A stretch of DNA of 64,000 nucleotides from assembly GCF_001431425.1 (NCBI RefSeq), contig NZ_LDJG01000015.1, positions 186,001 to 250,000 on the forward strand, given 5' to 3'. The notes below the pieces were generated by a model. It saw only the letters and a list, made by a program, of their open reading frames with translations, ran no database searches and had not been told where the DNA came from. Position numbers and translations under genes: made by a program. How positions within the stretch are numbered: the stretch's first letter is position 1; each line of letters begins with the position of its first letter. This document shows, piece after piece, positions 39,803 to 49,137 of the stretch. The DNA comes from Stenotrophomonas nitritireducens (GTDB taxonomy: Bacteria; Pseudomonadota; Gammaproteobacteria; Xanthomonadales; Xanthomonadaceae).

Positions 39803-40915
39803 ATGAAGATCCAGCCTGCCGTACTGGCACTGGCCTGCGCCGCGGCGCTGGCGGCCTGTACCGCCGCCCAGCCCGCCGCCGAGAGCCAGGCCGCACCGAT
39901 GTTCCACCATGAAGGCGACGCCATCGTCGTGCCGCAGAACTCGCCGCTGCATGGCCGCCTGCAGGTGGCCGCCGTCGGCGAGCAGGCCTTCGCCCCGAGC
40001 GTGGAGGCGCCCGGCACGGTGGAGGCCGAGCCGGAGAAGCAGGTGAGGATCGTGCCGCCGCTGGCCGGGCGCGTGGTGCGCCTGCACCGCCGGCTCGGCG
40101 ATGCGGTCAGTGCCGGCGACGCGCTGGCCACGCTGGATTCGCCCGAGCTCGGCGCGGCGCAGGCGGAGAACGCCAAGGCGCAGGCGCAGCTGCGGCAGGC
40201 GCGGCTGGAGTTCGAGCGGCAGAAGCTGCTGCACGATGAGGACATCGCGGCGGCGAAGGACATGGAGGCGGCGCGGCTGGCGCTGGCCGAAGCCGAGGGC
40301 GACGCGCGCGCGGCGGCCGACCACCTCGCCCAGGTCGGGGCGTCGGCGAAGAGCGGCTCGCGCCGCGAGTACGTGCTGCGCTCGCCCATCGCAGGCCGCG
40401 TGGTGGCGATGGAGGCCGCGCAGGGCGGCTACTGGAACGACACCACCGCCGCGCTGATGACCGTGGCCGACCTGTCCGAAGTATGGCTGACCGCCGCCGT
40501 GGCCGAGCGCGACCTGCCGCGCATGGCGGTCGGGCAGCAGGCGCGGGTCGAGCTCAACGCCTGGCCCGGCCGCACGCTCGAAGGCCGGGTGGCCTATGTC
40601 GGCGATGTGCTCGATGCGCAGACCCGCACCGTGCCGGTGCGCGTGGCCATCGACAACCGTGCCGGCGAGGTGAAGCCGGGCATGTTCGCGCGCGTGCGGT
40701 TCGCCGCGGCCAGCCGTCCGGCGCTGCTGGTGCCGGCCACGGCGCTGCTGCAGAACGGCCTGCATACCCGGGTGTTGGTCGAACAGGCGCCGCAGCGCTT
40801 CCAGCCGCGCGTGGTCACCGTCGGCGATACCGCCGGCGGAAACGTGGAAGTGCTGTCGGGCCTGCGCGCCGGCGAGCGGATCGTGGTCAGGGACGGAGTG
40901 CTGCTCAATGATTGA
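39803..40915 (+). CDS. RND efflux periplasmic adaptor lipoprotein (HlyD/CusB type)
   Basis: 370 residues. A lipoprotein signal (LALACAAALAAC) is followed by the barrel-sandwich half GTVEAEPEKQVRIVPPLAGRVVRL, a helical hairpin (AENAKAQAQLRQARLEFERQKLL to LALAEAEGDARAAADHL), the second lipoyl half VLRSPIAGRVV, a beta-barrel domain and a membrane-proximal tail. This is the CusB/CzcB layout for heavy-metal RND pumps. No Met-rich copper-binding N-terminus is seen. It overlaps the pump gene by eight bases. Confidence 0.9.
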   Translation: MKIQPAVLALACAAALAACTAAQPAAESQAAPMFHHEGDAIVVPQNSPLHGRLQVAAVGEQAFAPSVEAPGTVEAEPEKQVRIVPPLAGRVVRLHRRLGDAVSAGDALATLDSPELGAAQAENAKAQAQLRQARLEFERQKLLHDEDIAAAKDMEAARLALAEAEGDARAAADHLAQVGASAKSGSRREYVLRSPIAGRVVAMEAAQGGYWNDTTAALMTVADLSEVWLTAAVAERDLPRMAVGQQARVELNAWPGRTLEGRVAYVGDVLDAQTRTVPVRVAIDNRAGEVKPGMFARVRFAAASRPALLVPATALLQNGLHTRVLVEQAPQRFQPRVVTVGDTAGGNVEVLSGLRAGERIVVRDGVLLND

Positions 40916-43900
40916 TGCGATCGTCACAACCTGTTTCCGCCGCCGCGGCATCGCCTGGCTGGTGTTCGCGTTCGTCGCGCTGTACGGGCTGTGGAGCTGG
41001 AAGCAGCTGCCGGTGGAGGCCTATCCGGACATCGCCGATGTCACCTCGCAGATCGTCACCCAGGTGCCCGGGCTGGGCGCGGAGGAGGTCGAGCAGCAGA
41101 TCACCATTCCGCTGGAGCGCGCGCTGCTCGGCACTCCCGGCATGCACGTGCTGCGCTCGCGCAGCCTGTTCGCGCTGTCGCTGGTCACGGTGGTGTTCGA
41201 GGACGGCACCGACGGCTATTTCGCGCGGCAGCGGCTGCAGGAACGCCTGGCCGGGGTCACCCTGCCGTACGAAGCGAAGCCGGAGCTGGACCCGTACACC
41301 TCGCCCACCGGCGAGATCTACCGCTACACGCTGGAGTCGAAGACGCGCAGCCTGCGCGAACTGTCCGAGCTGCAGGCCTGGACCGTCATCCCGCGCCTGA
41401 AGAAAGCGCCGGGCGTGGTCGACGTCACCAATTTCGGCGGGCTGACCACGCAGTTCATGCTTGAACTGGACCCGCTGCGGCTGCGCCAGTACGACCTGTC
41501 GCTGCAGGAGGTCACCAGCGCGATCAACGCCAACAACGCCAACGGCGGCGGCAGCGTGATCGACCGCGGCGAGCAGAGCTACGTGGTGCGCGGGGTGGGC
41601 CTGCTGCGCTCGCTGGAGGACATGGGCAACGTGGTGGTCAAGAGCAGCGGCGGCGTACCGGTGCTGGTCAAGGACCTGGGCACGCTGACCTACGGCAACG
41701 TCGAGCGTCGCGGCATCCTCGGCAAGGACGACAACCCGGACACCCTCGAAGGCATCGTGCTCCTGCTCAAGGACCACAACCCTTCCGACGCGCTGGCCGG
41801 CGTCCACGCCGCGGTGGATGACCTCAACGGCAACCTGCTGCCCGGCGACGTGCGGCTGGTGCCGTACCTGGACCGCACCGCGCTGATCGACGCGACCCTG
41901 CATACGGTCGGCTTCACCCTGGCCGAAGGCATGGTGCTGGTGAGCCTGGTGCTGCTGCTGTTCCTGGGCAGCCCGCGCGCGGCGGCGATCGTCGCGCTGA
42001 CGATCCCGTTGTCGCTGCTGATCGCCTTCATCTTCATGCACCACTTCCACGTCCCGGCCAACCTGCTGTCACTCGGCGCCATCGACTTCGGCATCCTGGT
42101 GGACGGCGCGGTGGTGCTGGTGGAGAACGTGCTGCGCCGGCGCGAGCAGGACGCGACGCGGCCGCTGCAGGCCCGCGACGCGATCCAGGCCACGCTGCAG
42201 GTGGCGCGGCCGATCTTCTTCGGCATGGCGGTGATCGTCTGCGCCTATCTGCCGCTGTTCGCCTTCCAGCGCATCGAATACAAGCTGTTCTCGCCGATGG
42301 CCTACGCGGTCGGCGCGGCGCTGGCCGGCGCGCTGGTGGTGGCGTTGACGCTGGTGCCGGCGCTGGCGTGGCTGGCGTTCCGCAAGCCGCGGCGGCTGTT
42401 CCACAACCCGGTGCTGGAAGCGCTGTCGCTGCGCTATGGGCGCTTCCTGGAGCGGATGGTCGGGCACAGCCGCTGGCTGCTGGCCTGCTGCGTCGCCGCC
42501 CTGCTGGGGCTGGGCGTGCTGTTCGCCAGCCTGGGCCGCGATTTCCTGCCCTATCTGGACGAAGGCTCGCTGTGGCTGCAGGTGCAGATGCCGCCGGGCA
42601 TCACCCTGGACAAGGCCGCGGCGATGGCCGACGAACTGCGCCGGGTGACGCTGGCGTTCCCGGAGGTGTCCTACATGGTCACCCAGACCGGCCGCAACGA
42701 CGATGGCACCGATTACTGGACGCCCTCGCACATCGAGGCCAGCGTCGGCCTGCATCCCTACCGGCAATGGAAATCGGGACTGAGCAAGCAGCAGCTGATC
42801 GACCGGCTGGCCGCACGCTACGCGCAGATGCCCGGCTATTCGGTGGCCTTCATGCAGCCGATGATCGACGGCGTGCAGGACAAGCTGTCCGGCGCGCACA
42901 GCGACCTGACGGTGAAGGTGTTCGGCCAGGACCTGGAGCAGGTGCGCGGGCTGGCCAAGCGCATCGCCGGCATCCTCGGGCAGGTGCCGGGAGCGGCCGA
43001 CGTCGCCGTCGACGTGGAACCGCCGCTGCCCAACCTGAAGATCGAACTGGACCGCGCCGCGGCCGCGCGCCACGGCATCAACGCCGCCGATGTTGCCGAC
43101 CTGATCGCCACCGGCATCGGCGGCACGCCCATCGGCCAGCTCTATGTCGATGAAAAGAGCTACGACATCGCCGTGCGTTTCCCGGAACGCTACCGCGCCA
43201 GTCCCGATGCCATCGGCAACCTGACCCTGGCCGCGCCCGACGGCGCCCGCGTACCGCTGGCGGACGTGGCGCGCATCGGCACCACCTCCGGCGAGAGCGT
43301 GATCGTGCGCGAGATGGCCGAGCGCAACATCATCGTGCGCCTGAACGTGCGCGGCCGCGACCTGGCCGGCTTCCTGCGCGACGCGCAGCAGGCGGTGCAG
43401 CGCGAGGCGGCATACGACCACAAGCGCCTGCGCGTGGAATGGGGCGGCCAGTTCGAGAACCTGGAGCGCGCGCAGGCGCGCCTGGCGCTGATCCTGCCGA
43501 TGACCCTGGGCATCATGTTCCTGCTGCTGTTCGGCGCCTTCGGCAACCTGCGCCAGCCGCTGCTGGTGCTGTCCACCGTGCCGTTGGCGATGCTCGGCGG
43601 CCTGGCCGCGCTGCACCTGCGCGGGATGACGCTGAACGTCTCCAGCGCGGTGGGCTTCATCGCGCTGTTCGGGGTGGCGGTGCTCAACGGCGTACTGATG
43701 CTGGCGCAGATCAACCGCCTGCGCGGCGAGGAAGGGCGCAGCCTGCGCGAGGCGGTGATCGAGGGCGCGCGCAGCCGCATGCGCCCGGTGCTGATGACCG
43801 CCACGGTCGCCGCCTTCGGCCTGGCCCCGGCCATGCTCGCCACCGGCCTGGGCAGCGACGTGCAGCGGCCGCTGGCCACGGTGGTGGTCGGCGGGCTGGC

Positions 43901-44015
43901 CAGCGCCACGGTGCTGACCCTGCTGCTGTTGCCCCCGCTGTACCACTTCATCGAAGACCGCATCGACCGCCGTCGCGCCCGCAGGGCCGCCGCGCCGGCG
44001 CAGGAGGCACCATGA
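40908..44015 (+). CDS. Heavy-metal-type RND efflux permease (CzcA/CusA family)
   Basis: 1035 residues with 12 membrane segments and two large periplasmic loops. The proton-relay motif of the HME subfamily is intact: GAID393FGILVD399GAVVLVE406N, the same spacing as D402/D408/E415 of CzcA. The N-terminus (RRRGIAWLVFAFVALYGLWSWKQLPVEAYPDI) is typical. Substrate cannot be read directly; the family exports divalent or monovalent metals. Its position inside an operon led by an MgtL-like peptide and followed by mgtA is unusual and raises the question of which cation is exported when Mg2+ is scarce. Translation is coupled to both neighbours. Confidence 0.92.
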   Translation: MIDAIVTTCFRRRGIAWLVFAFVALYGLWSWKQLPVEAYPDIADVTSQIVTQVPGLGAEEVEQQITIPLERALLGTPGMHVLRSRSLFALSLVTVVFEDGTDGYFARQRLQERLAGVTLPYEAKPELDPYTSPTGEIYRYTLESKTRSLRELSELQAWTVIPRLKKAPGVVDVTNFGGLTTQFMLELDPLRLRQYDLSLQEVTSAINANNANGGGSVIDRGEQSYVVRGVGLLRSLEDMGNVVVKSSGGVPVLVKDLGTLTYGNVERRGILGKDDNPDTLEGIVLLLKDHNPSDALAGVHAAVDDLNGNLLPGDVRLVPYLDRTALIDATLHTVGFTLAEGMVLVSLVLLLFLGSPRAAAIVALTIPLSLLIAFIFMHHFHVPANLLSLGAIDFGILVDGAVVLVENVLRRREQDATRPLQARDAIQATLQVARPIFFGMAVIVCAYLPLFAFQRIEYKLFSPMAYAVGAALAGALVVALTLVPALAWLAFRKPRRLFHNPVLEALSLRYGRFLERMVGHSRWLLACCVAALLGLGVLFASLGRDFLPYLDEGSLWLQVQMPPGITLDKAAAMADELRRVTLAFPEVSYMVTQTGRNDDGTDYWTPSHIEASVGLHPYRQWKSGLSKQQLIDRLAARYAQMPGYSVAFMQPMIDGVQDKLSGAHSDLTVKVFGQDLEQVRGLAKRIAGILGQVPGAADVAVDVEPPLPNLKIELDRAAAARHGINAADVADLIATGIGGTPIGQLYVDEKSYDIAVRFPERYRASPDAIGNLTLAAPDGARVPLADVARIGTTSGESVIVREMAERNIIVRLNVRGRDLAGFLRDAQQAVQREAAYDHKRLRVEWGGQFENLERAQARLALILPMTLGIMFLLLFGAFGNLRQPLLVLSTVPLAMLGGLAALHLRGMTLNVSSAVGFIALFGVAVLNGVLMLAQINRLRGEEGRSLREAVIEGARSRMRPVLMTATVAAFGLAPAMLATGLGSDVQRPLATVVVGGLASATVLTLLLLPPLYHFIEDRIDRRRARRAAAPAQEAP

Positions 44016-45487
44016 ACGACATCGCGCGCATCGCCACGCTGGCCGTGGCGCTGGCCGCCGCCGGCTGCACGGTGGGGCCGGACTTCCATCGGCCGGAGGC
44101 GCCGCCGGTGGCGGCCTGGGTGGAGGGTGGCCTGCCCGACGCCACCGTGGCTACACCCGGACCGGGCGGCGACGCCCAGCGTTTCCTGCACGACCGGCCG
44201 CTGCCCGCGCGCTGGTGGACGGGTTTCGGCTCGGCCGGGCTGGATGCCCTGGTCGCCGCCGCGCTGCGCGCCAATCCCGACCTGCAGGCGGCGGAGGCGG
44301 CGCTGCGCCAGGCCGGCGAGAATGCCGCCGCGCAACGCGGTGGCTTCTGGCCGCAGGTCGACCTGCAGTTGCAGCCGCAGCGGGAAAAGGCCGCCGAAGC
44401 GGACAGCAGCGCCTACAGCCTGCATACCGCGCAGCTGAGCATCAGCTATGTGCCGGATGTATTCGGCGGCCAGCGCCGCCAGGCCGAGGCGCTGGCCGCC
44501 GGGGTGGACGCCCAGCGCTTCGAGCGCGAAGCGGTGTACCTGACGCTGGTAGCCAACGTGGTCGAGAGCGCGATCGGCGAGGCATCGGCGCGCGCGCAGC
44601 TGGCCGCCAGCGAAGCGCTGGTGGCGCAGTCGCGGCAGCTGCTGGAGATCGTCCAGCGCCAGCACCGCGCCGGCGATGCCGGCGGTGGCGATGTCGCCGC
44701 GCAGGAAACGGTGCTGGCGCAGGCCCAGGCGCAACTGCCGCCGCTGCGCAGGGAACTGGCCGCGCGCCGCCACCAGCTGGCGGCGTTGACCGGGCAGCTG
44801 CCGGGCGAGGCGGTGCTGCCCGCGTTGCAGCTGGAGGCGCTGTCGCTGCCGGCCGAACTGCCGGTCGGCCTGCCCTCGCAACTGGTCCGGCAGCGCCCGG
44901 ACGTGCGCGCCGCCGAGGCCCGGCTGCATGCGGCCAATGCCGACATCGGCGTGGCCACCGCCGCGCGCCTGCCGGCCATCACCCTGAGCGCGGGCGCCGG
45001 ACGGTACGGCGCGCAGGCCTCGCCGTTCGGGCAGGCCGGCGCCGGGTTCTGGTCGATCGGCGCGGACCTGCTGCAACCCCTGTTCCATGGCGGTGCGCTG
45101 CGGCATGGCCAGCGCGCCGCCGTCGCCGCGCGCGACCAGGCCCAGGCGCAGTACCGCGCCACGGTGCTGACCGCCTTCCAGGACACGGCCGACGCGCTGC
45201 AGGCCATCGTCAGCGACGCGCAGGCGCTGCAGGCGGCCAGTGCCGCCGATGCCGCGGCGCGCCGCAGCCTGGCCATGGCCAGACGCCAGCGCGAACTGGG
45301 CGCGGCCTCGCAGGCCGAACTGGTCCTGGCCCAGCAGGCCAGCCAGGAAACCGCCATCGCTCTGGTCCAGGCCCGCGCCGGACGGCTGGCCAGCACCGTG
45401 GCGCTGTACCAGGCGCTGGGTGGCGGCTGGTCGCAGGACGCCGATGCCATCCCTGGTGCGCGAGTGAGCGCGCCATCCCTTCCGTGA
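44012..45487 (+). CDS. Outer-membrane factor lipoprotein (NodT/TolC family)
   Basis: 491 residues from the ATG at 44012 (CAGGAGGCACC), overlapping the pump stop by four bases. Lipobox LAAAGC. The NodT opening TVGPDFHRPEAP is present, as are WWTGFGSAGLDALVAAALRANPDL, PSQLVRQRPDVRAAEARLHAANADIGVATAARLP and DTADALQAIVSDAQAL in the repeated helical hairpins. It supplies the outer-membrane duct for the RND pump. The longer in-frame ORF to 43439 overlaps the permease and is discarded. Confidence 0.92.
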   Translation: MNDIARIATLAVALAAAGCTVGPDFHRPEAPPVAAWVEGGLPDATVATPGPGGDAQRFLHDRPLPARWWTGFGSAGLDALVAAALRANPDLQAAEAALRQAGENAAAQRGGFWPQVDLQLQPQREKAAEADSSAYSLHTAQLSISYVPDVFGGQRRQAEALAAGVDAQRFEREAVYLTLVANVVESAIGEASARAQLAASEALVAQSRQLLEIVQRQHRAGDAGGGDVAAQETVLAQAQAQLPPLRRELAARRHQLAALTGQLPGEAVLPALQLEALSLPAELPVGLPSQLVRQRPDVRAAEARLHAANADIGVATAARLPAITLSAGAGRYGAQASPFGQAGAGFWSIGADLLQPLFHGGALRHGQRAAVAARDQAQAQYRATVLTAFQDTADALQAIVSDAQALQAASAADAAARRSLAMARRQRELGAASQAELVLAQQASQETAIALVQARAGRLASTVALYQALGGGWSQDADAIPGARVSAPSLP

Positions 45488-45500
45488 CGGGAGCAGACCC

Positions 45501-48275
45501 ATGAAGCCTTTCGAAACCCTGCTGAAGAACCTGTTCAGCGCCTTCGTCCGCCGCCGCCGCGCCAGCGGCCTGTTCGGACGCCCGGCCGTGCTCGACGGCA
45601 TGGACCGCCGCGATGCGTCCGGGCCGGCGTTCGAGCGGGTTGCGCGCGGCCTGCGCCGTGCCGCCAGCGAGGATCTTGCGGCGGCACTGGCGCGGCTGGG
45701 TTCGCACGAGGACGGGCTGAGCGCCGCCGAGGCAGCAGCGCATCGCGACCGCGCCGGTCCCAACGAGGTCGGCCACGAGAAGCCGCTGCCGTGGTGGCAG
45801 CACCTGTGGCACTGCTACCGCAATCCGTTCAACCTGCTGCTGACTCTGCTGGCGGTGATCTCGTTCCTGACCGAGGACATGACCGCGGCCATCGTGATCG
45901 GCACGATGGTGGTGCTCAGCACGCTGATCCGCTTCGTGCAGGAAGGCCGCTCCAACCGCGCCGCCGAACGGCTCAAGGCGATGGTCGGCAATACCGCCAC
46001 GGTGCTGCGCCGGCAGGCGGTCGATCCGGAGGTGGTCGAGGTCGGCGAGAAGTACTTCGGCGTGCACCTGCACACCCACCGCGCGGCCACCACGGTGGAG
46101 CTGCCGATCCGCGAGCTGGTGCCCGGCGACCACGTGCTGCTGTCGGCCGGCGACATGATCCCGGCCGACTGCCGCCTGCTCGCGGCCAAGGACCTGTTCG
46201 TGTCGCAGGCGGCGATGACCGGCGAGTCGTTGCCGGTGGAGAAATTCGCCGGCATCGGCCAGCCGTTCGAATCGGTGTTCGACGCGCCGAACCTGGTGTT
46301 CATGGGCACCAGCGTGACCTCCGGCTCGGCCACCGCGCTGGTCGTGGCCACTGGCCCGCGCACCTACTTCGGCGCGCTGTCCGAGCGGGTCACCGCCAGC
46401 GACCGCACCGCCACGGCGTTCCAGGCCGGCGTCAACAGCGTGAGCTGGCTGCTGATCCGCTTTGCCCTGGTGATGGCGCCGGTGGTGCTGCTGATCAATG
46501 GCTTTACCAAGGGCGACTGGACCGAGGCGTTCCTGTTCGCCCTGTCGGTCGCGGTCGGGCTCACGCCCGAGATGCTGCCGATGATCGTCACCTCGACCCT
46601 GGCCAAGGGCGCGGTGCTGCTCTCGCGCAAGAAGGTCATCGTCAAGCGGCTGGACGCGATCCAGAACTTCGGCGCCATGGACGTGCTGTGCACCGACAAG
46701 ACCGGCACCCTGACCCAGGACCGGATCGCGCTGGAGCGGCACACCGATGCCGATGGCGCGGTCTCCGACGAGGTGCTGCGCTACGCCTTCCTCAACAGCT
46801 GGTACCAGACCGGGTTGAAGAACCTGCTCGACCACGCGGTGCTGGAACACGCCGAACTGCAGCAGGAGATGCGCATCGCGCAGGAGTACAGCAAGGTCGA
46901 CGAGATCCCCTTCGATTTCCAGCGGCGGCGGATGTCGGTGGTGGTGGCCGACCGCGACGGCGGGCGCACCCTGATCTGCAAGGGCGCGGTGGAGGAAGTG
47001 CTGGCCGGCTGCAGCCGCATCCGCGTCGAGGGCGCGGACGTGCCGCTGGACGGCGTGCGCCTGGAGCGGGTGCGCGCCGTAACCCGCGAACTCAACGGCC
47101 AGGGACTGCGCGTGGTCGCGGTGGCGGTCAAGGACAGCCCGGCCGCGCAGACGGTGTACTCGGTGCGCGACGAGGGCGGCCTGACCCTGGTCGGCTACAT
47201 CGCCTTCCTCGACCCGCCCAAGGAATCCACCGCACCGGCGCTGCGCGCGCTGGACGAACACGGCGTGCGGGTGAAGGTGCTGACCGGCGACAGCGAACTG
47301 ATCGCCGCGCACGTCTGCGGACGGGTCGGGCTGGAGCACGCGGACATCCTGCTCGGGCCGCAGGTGGAGGCGATGGATGACGCGGCATTGGCGCAGGCGG
47401 TCGAGTCGCACCAGGTGTTCGCGCGCCTCACCCCGCATGACAAGGAGCGCATCGTGCGCGTGCTGCGCGGCAACGGCCACGTGGTCGGCTTCATGGGCGA
47501 CGGCATCAACGACGCGCCGGCGCTGCGCGCGGCCGACATCGGCATCTCGGTGGACTCGGGCGTGGACATCGCCCGCGAGGCCGCCGACATCATCCTGCTG
47601 GAGAAGAGCCTGATGGTGCTGGAGGAAGGCGTGATGGAGGGCCGCAGGACCTTCTGCAACATGCTCAAGTACATCCGCATGACCGCCAGCTCCAATTTCG
47701 GCAATGTGTTCTCGGTGCTGGTGGGCAGCGCGTTCCTGCCGTTCCTGCCGATGCTGCCGCTGCAGCTGCTGGTGCAGAACCTGCTGTACGACGTGTCGCA
47801 GACCGCGATCCCGTTCGACGAGGTCGATGCCGAACTGGTGGCGCGGCCGCTGCGCTGGAACCCCGCCGACATCGGCCGCTTCATGGTCTTCTTCGGGCCG
47901 CTCAGCTCGGTCTTCGACATCATCACGTACCTGGTCATGTGGTATGTATTCGGCGCCAACAGCGTGGCCGGGCAGGGGCTGTTCCAGTCCGGCTGGTTCG
48001 TCGTCGGACTGCTGACCCAGACCCTGATCGTGCACATGATCCGCACCCCGAAACTGCCGTTCATCCAGAGCCGGGCGGCCTGGCCGCTGACCCTGACCAC
48101 GCTGGTCATCATGGCCATCGGCGTGCTGCTGCCGATGAGCCGGCTGGGCGCATGGTTCGGGCTGCAGCCGCTGCCGCCGGCCTACTTCCCGTGGCTGGTC
48201 GGCATCCTGCTCGGCTATGCCGCGCTGACCACGGCAATGAAGAAGCTCTACGTCCGCCGCTTCGGCTGGCAGTAA
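45501..48275 (+). CDS. mgtA: Magnesium-importing P-type ATPase
   Basis: 924 residues with the full P-type cycle set: TGES in AAMTGESLPVEKF, the phosphorylated Asp399 in CTDKTGTLTQDRI, KGAVEEVL, TGDSELIAAHV and GDGINDAPALRAADIG. The membrane part matches MgtA/MgtB (NPFNLLLTLLAVISFLTEDM and the C-terminal six helices). It imports Mg2+ at low external concentration. It starts 13 bases after the outer-membrane factor stop, so it belongs to the same transcript that begins with the MgtL-like leader. A 1338-residue opposite-strand ORF is a shadow. Confidence 0.95.
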   Translation: MKPFETLLKNLFSAFVRRRRASGLFGRPAVLDGMDRRDASGPAFERVARGLRRAASEDLAAALARLGSHEDGLSAAEAAAHRDRAGPNEVGHEKPLPWWQHLWHCYRNPFNLLLTLLAVISFLTEDMTAAIVIGTMVVLSTLIRFVQEGRSNRAAERLKAMVGNTATVLRRQAVDPEVVEVGEKYFGVHLHTHRAATTVELPIRELVPGDHVLLSAGDMIPADCRLLAAKDLFVSQAAMTGESLPVEKFAGIGQPFESVFDAPNLVFMGTSVTSGSATALVVATGPRTYFGALSERVTASDRTATAFQAGVNSVSWLLIRFALVMAPVVLLINGFTKGDWTEAFLFALSVAVGLTPEMLPMIVTSTLAKGAVLLSRKKVIVKRLDAIQNFGAMDVLCTDKTGTLTQDRIALERHTDADGAVSDEVLRYAFLNSWYQTGLKNLLDHAVLEHAELQQEMRIAQEYSKVDEIPFDFQRRRMSVVVADRDGGRTLICKGAVEEVLAGCSRIRVEGADVPLDGVRLERVRAVTRELNGQGLRVVAVAVKDSPAAQTVYSVRDEGGLTLVGYIAFLDPPKESTAPALRALDEHGVRVKVLTGDSELIAAHVCGRVGLEHADILLGPQVEAMDDAALAQAVESHQVFARLTPHDKERIVRVLRGNGHVVGFMGDGINDAPALRAADIGISVDSGVDIAREAADIILLEKSLMVLEEGVMEGRRTFCNMLKYIRMTASSNFGNVFSVLVGSAFLPFLPMLPLQLLVQNLLYDVSQTAIPFDEVDAELVARPLRWNPADIGRFMVFFGPLSSVFDIITYLVMWYVFGANSVAGQGLFQSGWFVVGLLTQTLIVHMIRTPKLPFIQSRAAWPLTLTTLVIMAIGVLLPMSRLGAWFGLQPLPPAYFPWLVGILLGYAALTTAMKKLYVRRFGWQ

Positions 48276-48305
48276 GGCCACACCCCCACAAGGAAGGGAA
48301 CCGCG

Positions 48306-49034
48306 ATGCATGCCATCCATTTCAGCAGCCTCGAGGCGTTGGCGACCACCTTCGTCAACCTGGCCGCGGCATTCCTGCTCGGCGCGCTGATCGGCATCGA
48401 ACGCCAGGTGCGCCAGCGCACCGCCGGGCTGCGTACCAACACGCTGGTGGCGGTGGGCGCGGCGATCTTCGTGGCGCTGGGCACGCGCCTGTTCGAGATC
48501 AACGGCGGCTCGCAGACGCCGATCCACATCGTCGCCTACGTGGTCTCGGGCATCGGTTTCCTTGGCGCCGGCGCGATCATGAAGGAAGGCGCGAGCATCT
48601 CCGGCCTGAACACCGCGGCCACGCTGTGGGGCTCGGGCGCGGTCGGTGCCTGTGCCGGCTCCGGCCTGCTCGGCGAGGCGGTGCTGGCGGCGCTGTTCGT
48701 GCTCGCGGCCAATACCCTGCTGCGGCCGGTGGTCAACCGGATCAACCGCCGTCCGTTCCGCGAGGAAGCCAGCGAAGCTACCTACATGGTCTACGTGATC
48801 TGCGCGCGCGAGGCGCAATCGGACGTGCGCGAACGGATGGCCGAACTGCTGGAGGAGGCCAGCTACCCGCCGCGGCAGATCGAGGATCATCCCTTCGGCG
48901 GCGGCGAGGTCGAGATCGAGTTCACCCTGTATGCCACTGCGGTGCAGGCCGGCGAGCTCGACGCCGTGGTGGAGCGCGCCGAGGCGCTGCCCGGCGTGCG
49001 CCAGGCGTTCTGGAACGCCGGCGAGGAAGGGTGA
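48306..49034 (+). CDS. mgtC: MgtC/SapB-family membrane protein
   Basis: 242 residues: five membrane segments with the family signature LLGALIGIERQVRQRTAGLRTNTLVAVGAAIFV and GIGFLGAGAIMKEGASISGLNTAATLWGSGAVGACAG, then a soluble C-terminal ACT-like domain (VYVICAREAQSDVRERMAELLEE... VEIEFTLYATAV). MgtC inhibits F-ATPase and supports growth in low Mg2+ and in host cells in enteric bacteria. Follows mgtA by 30 bases with AAGGAAGGG before the start, as in many mgt loci. Confidence 0.93.
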   Translation: MHAIHFSSLEALATTFVNLAAAFLLGALIGIERQVRQRTAGLRTNTLVAVGAAIFVALGTRLFEINGGSQTPIHIVAYVVSGIGFLGAGAIMKEGASISGLNTAATLWGSGAVGACAGSGLLGEAVLAALFVLAANTLLRPVVNRINRRPFREEASEATYMVYVICAREAQSDVRERMAELLEEASYPPRQIEDHPFGGGEVEIEFTLYATAVQAGELDAVVERAEALPGVRQAFWNAGEEG

Positions 49035-49137
49035 GCCCATGCGCGGCATCGGCGCCGGCGGAATGGGCGACAATGCGCGCCGGCGGCATGCGGATGGACG
49101 TACGCCGCCGATCGCCCGATCGCCGCAGGCCGAGCCC

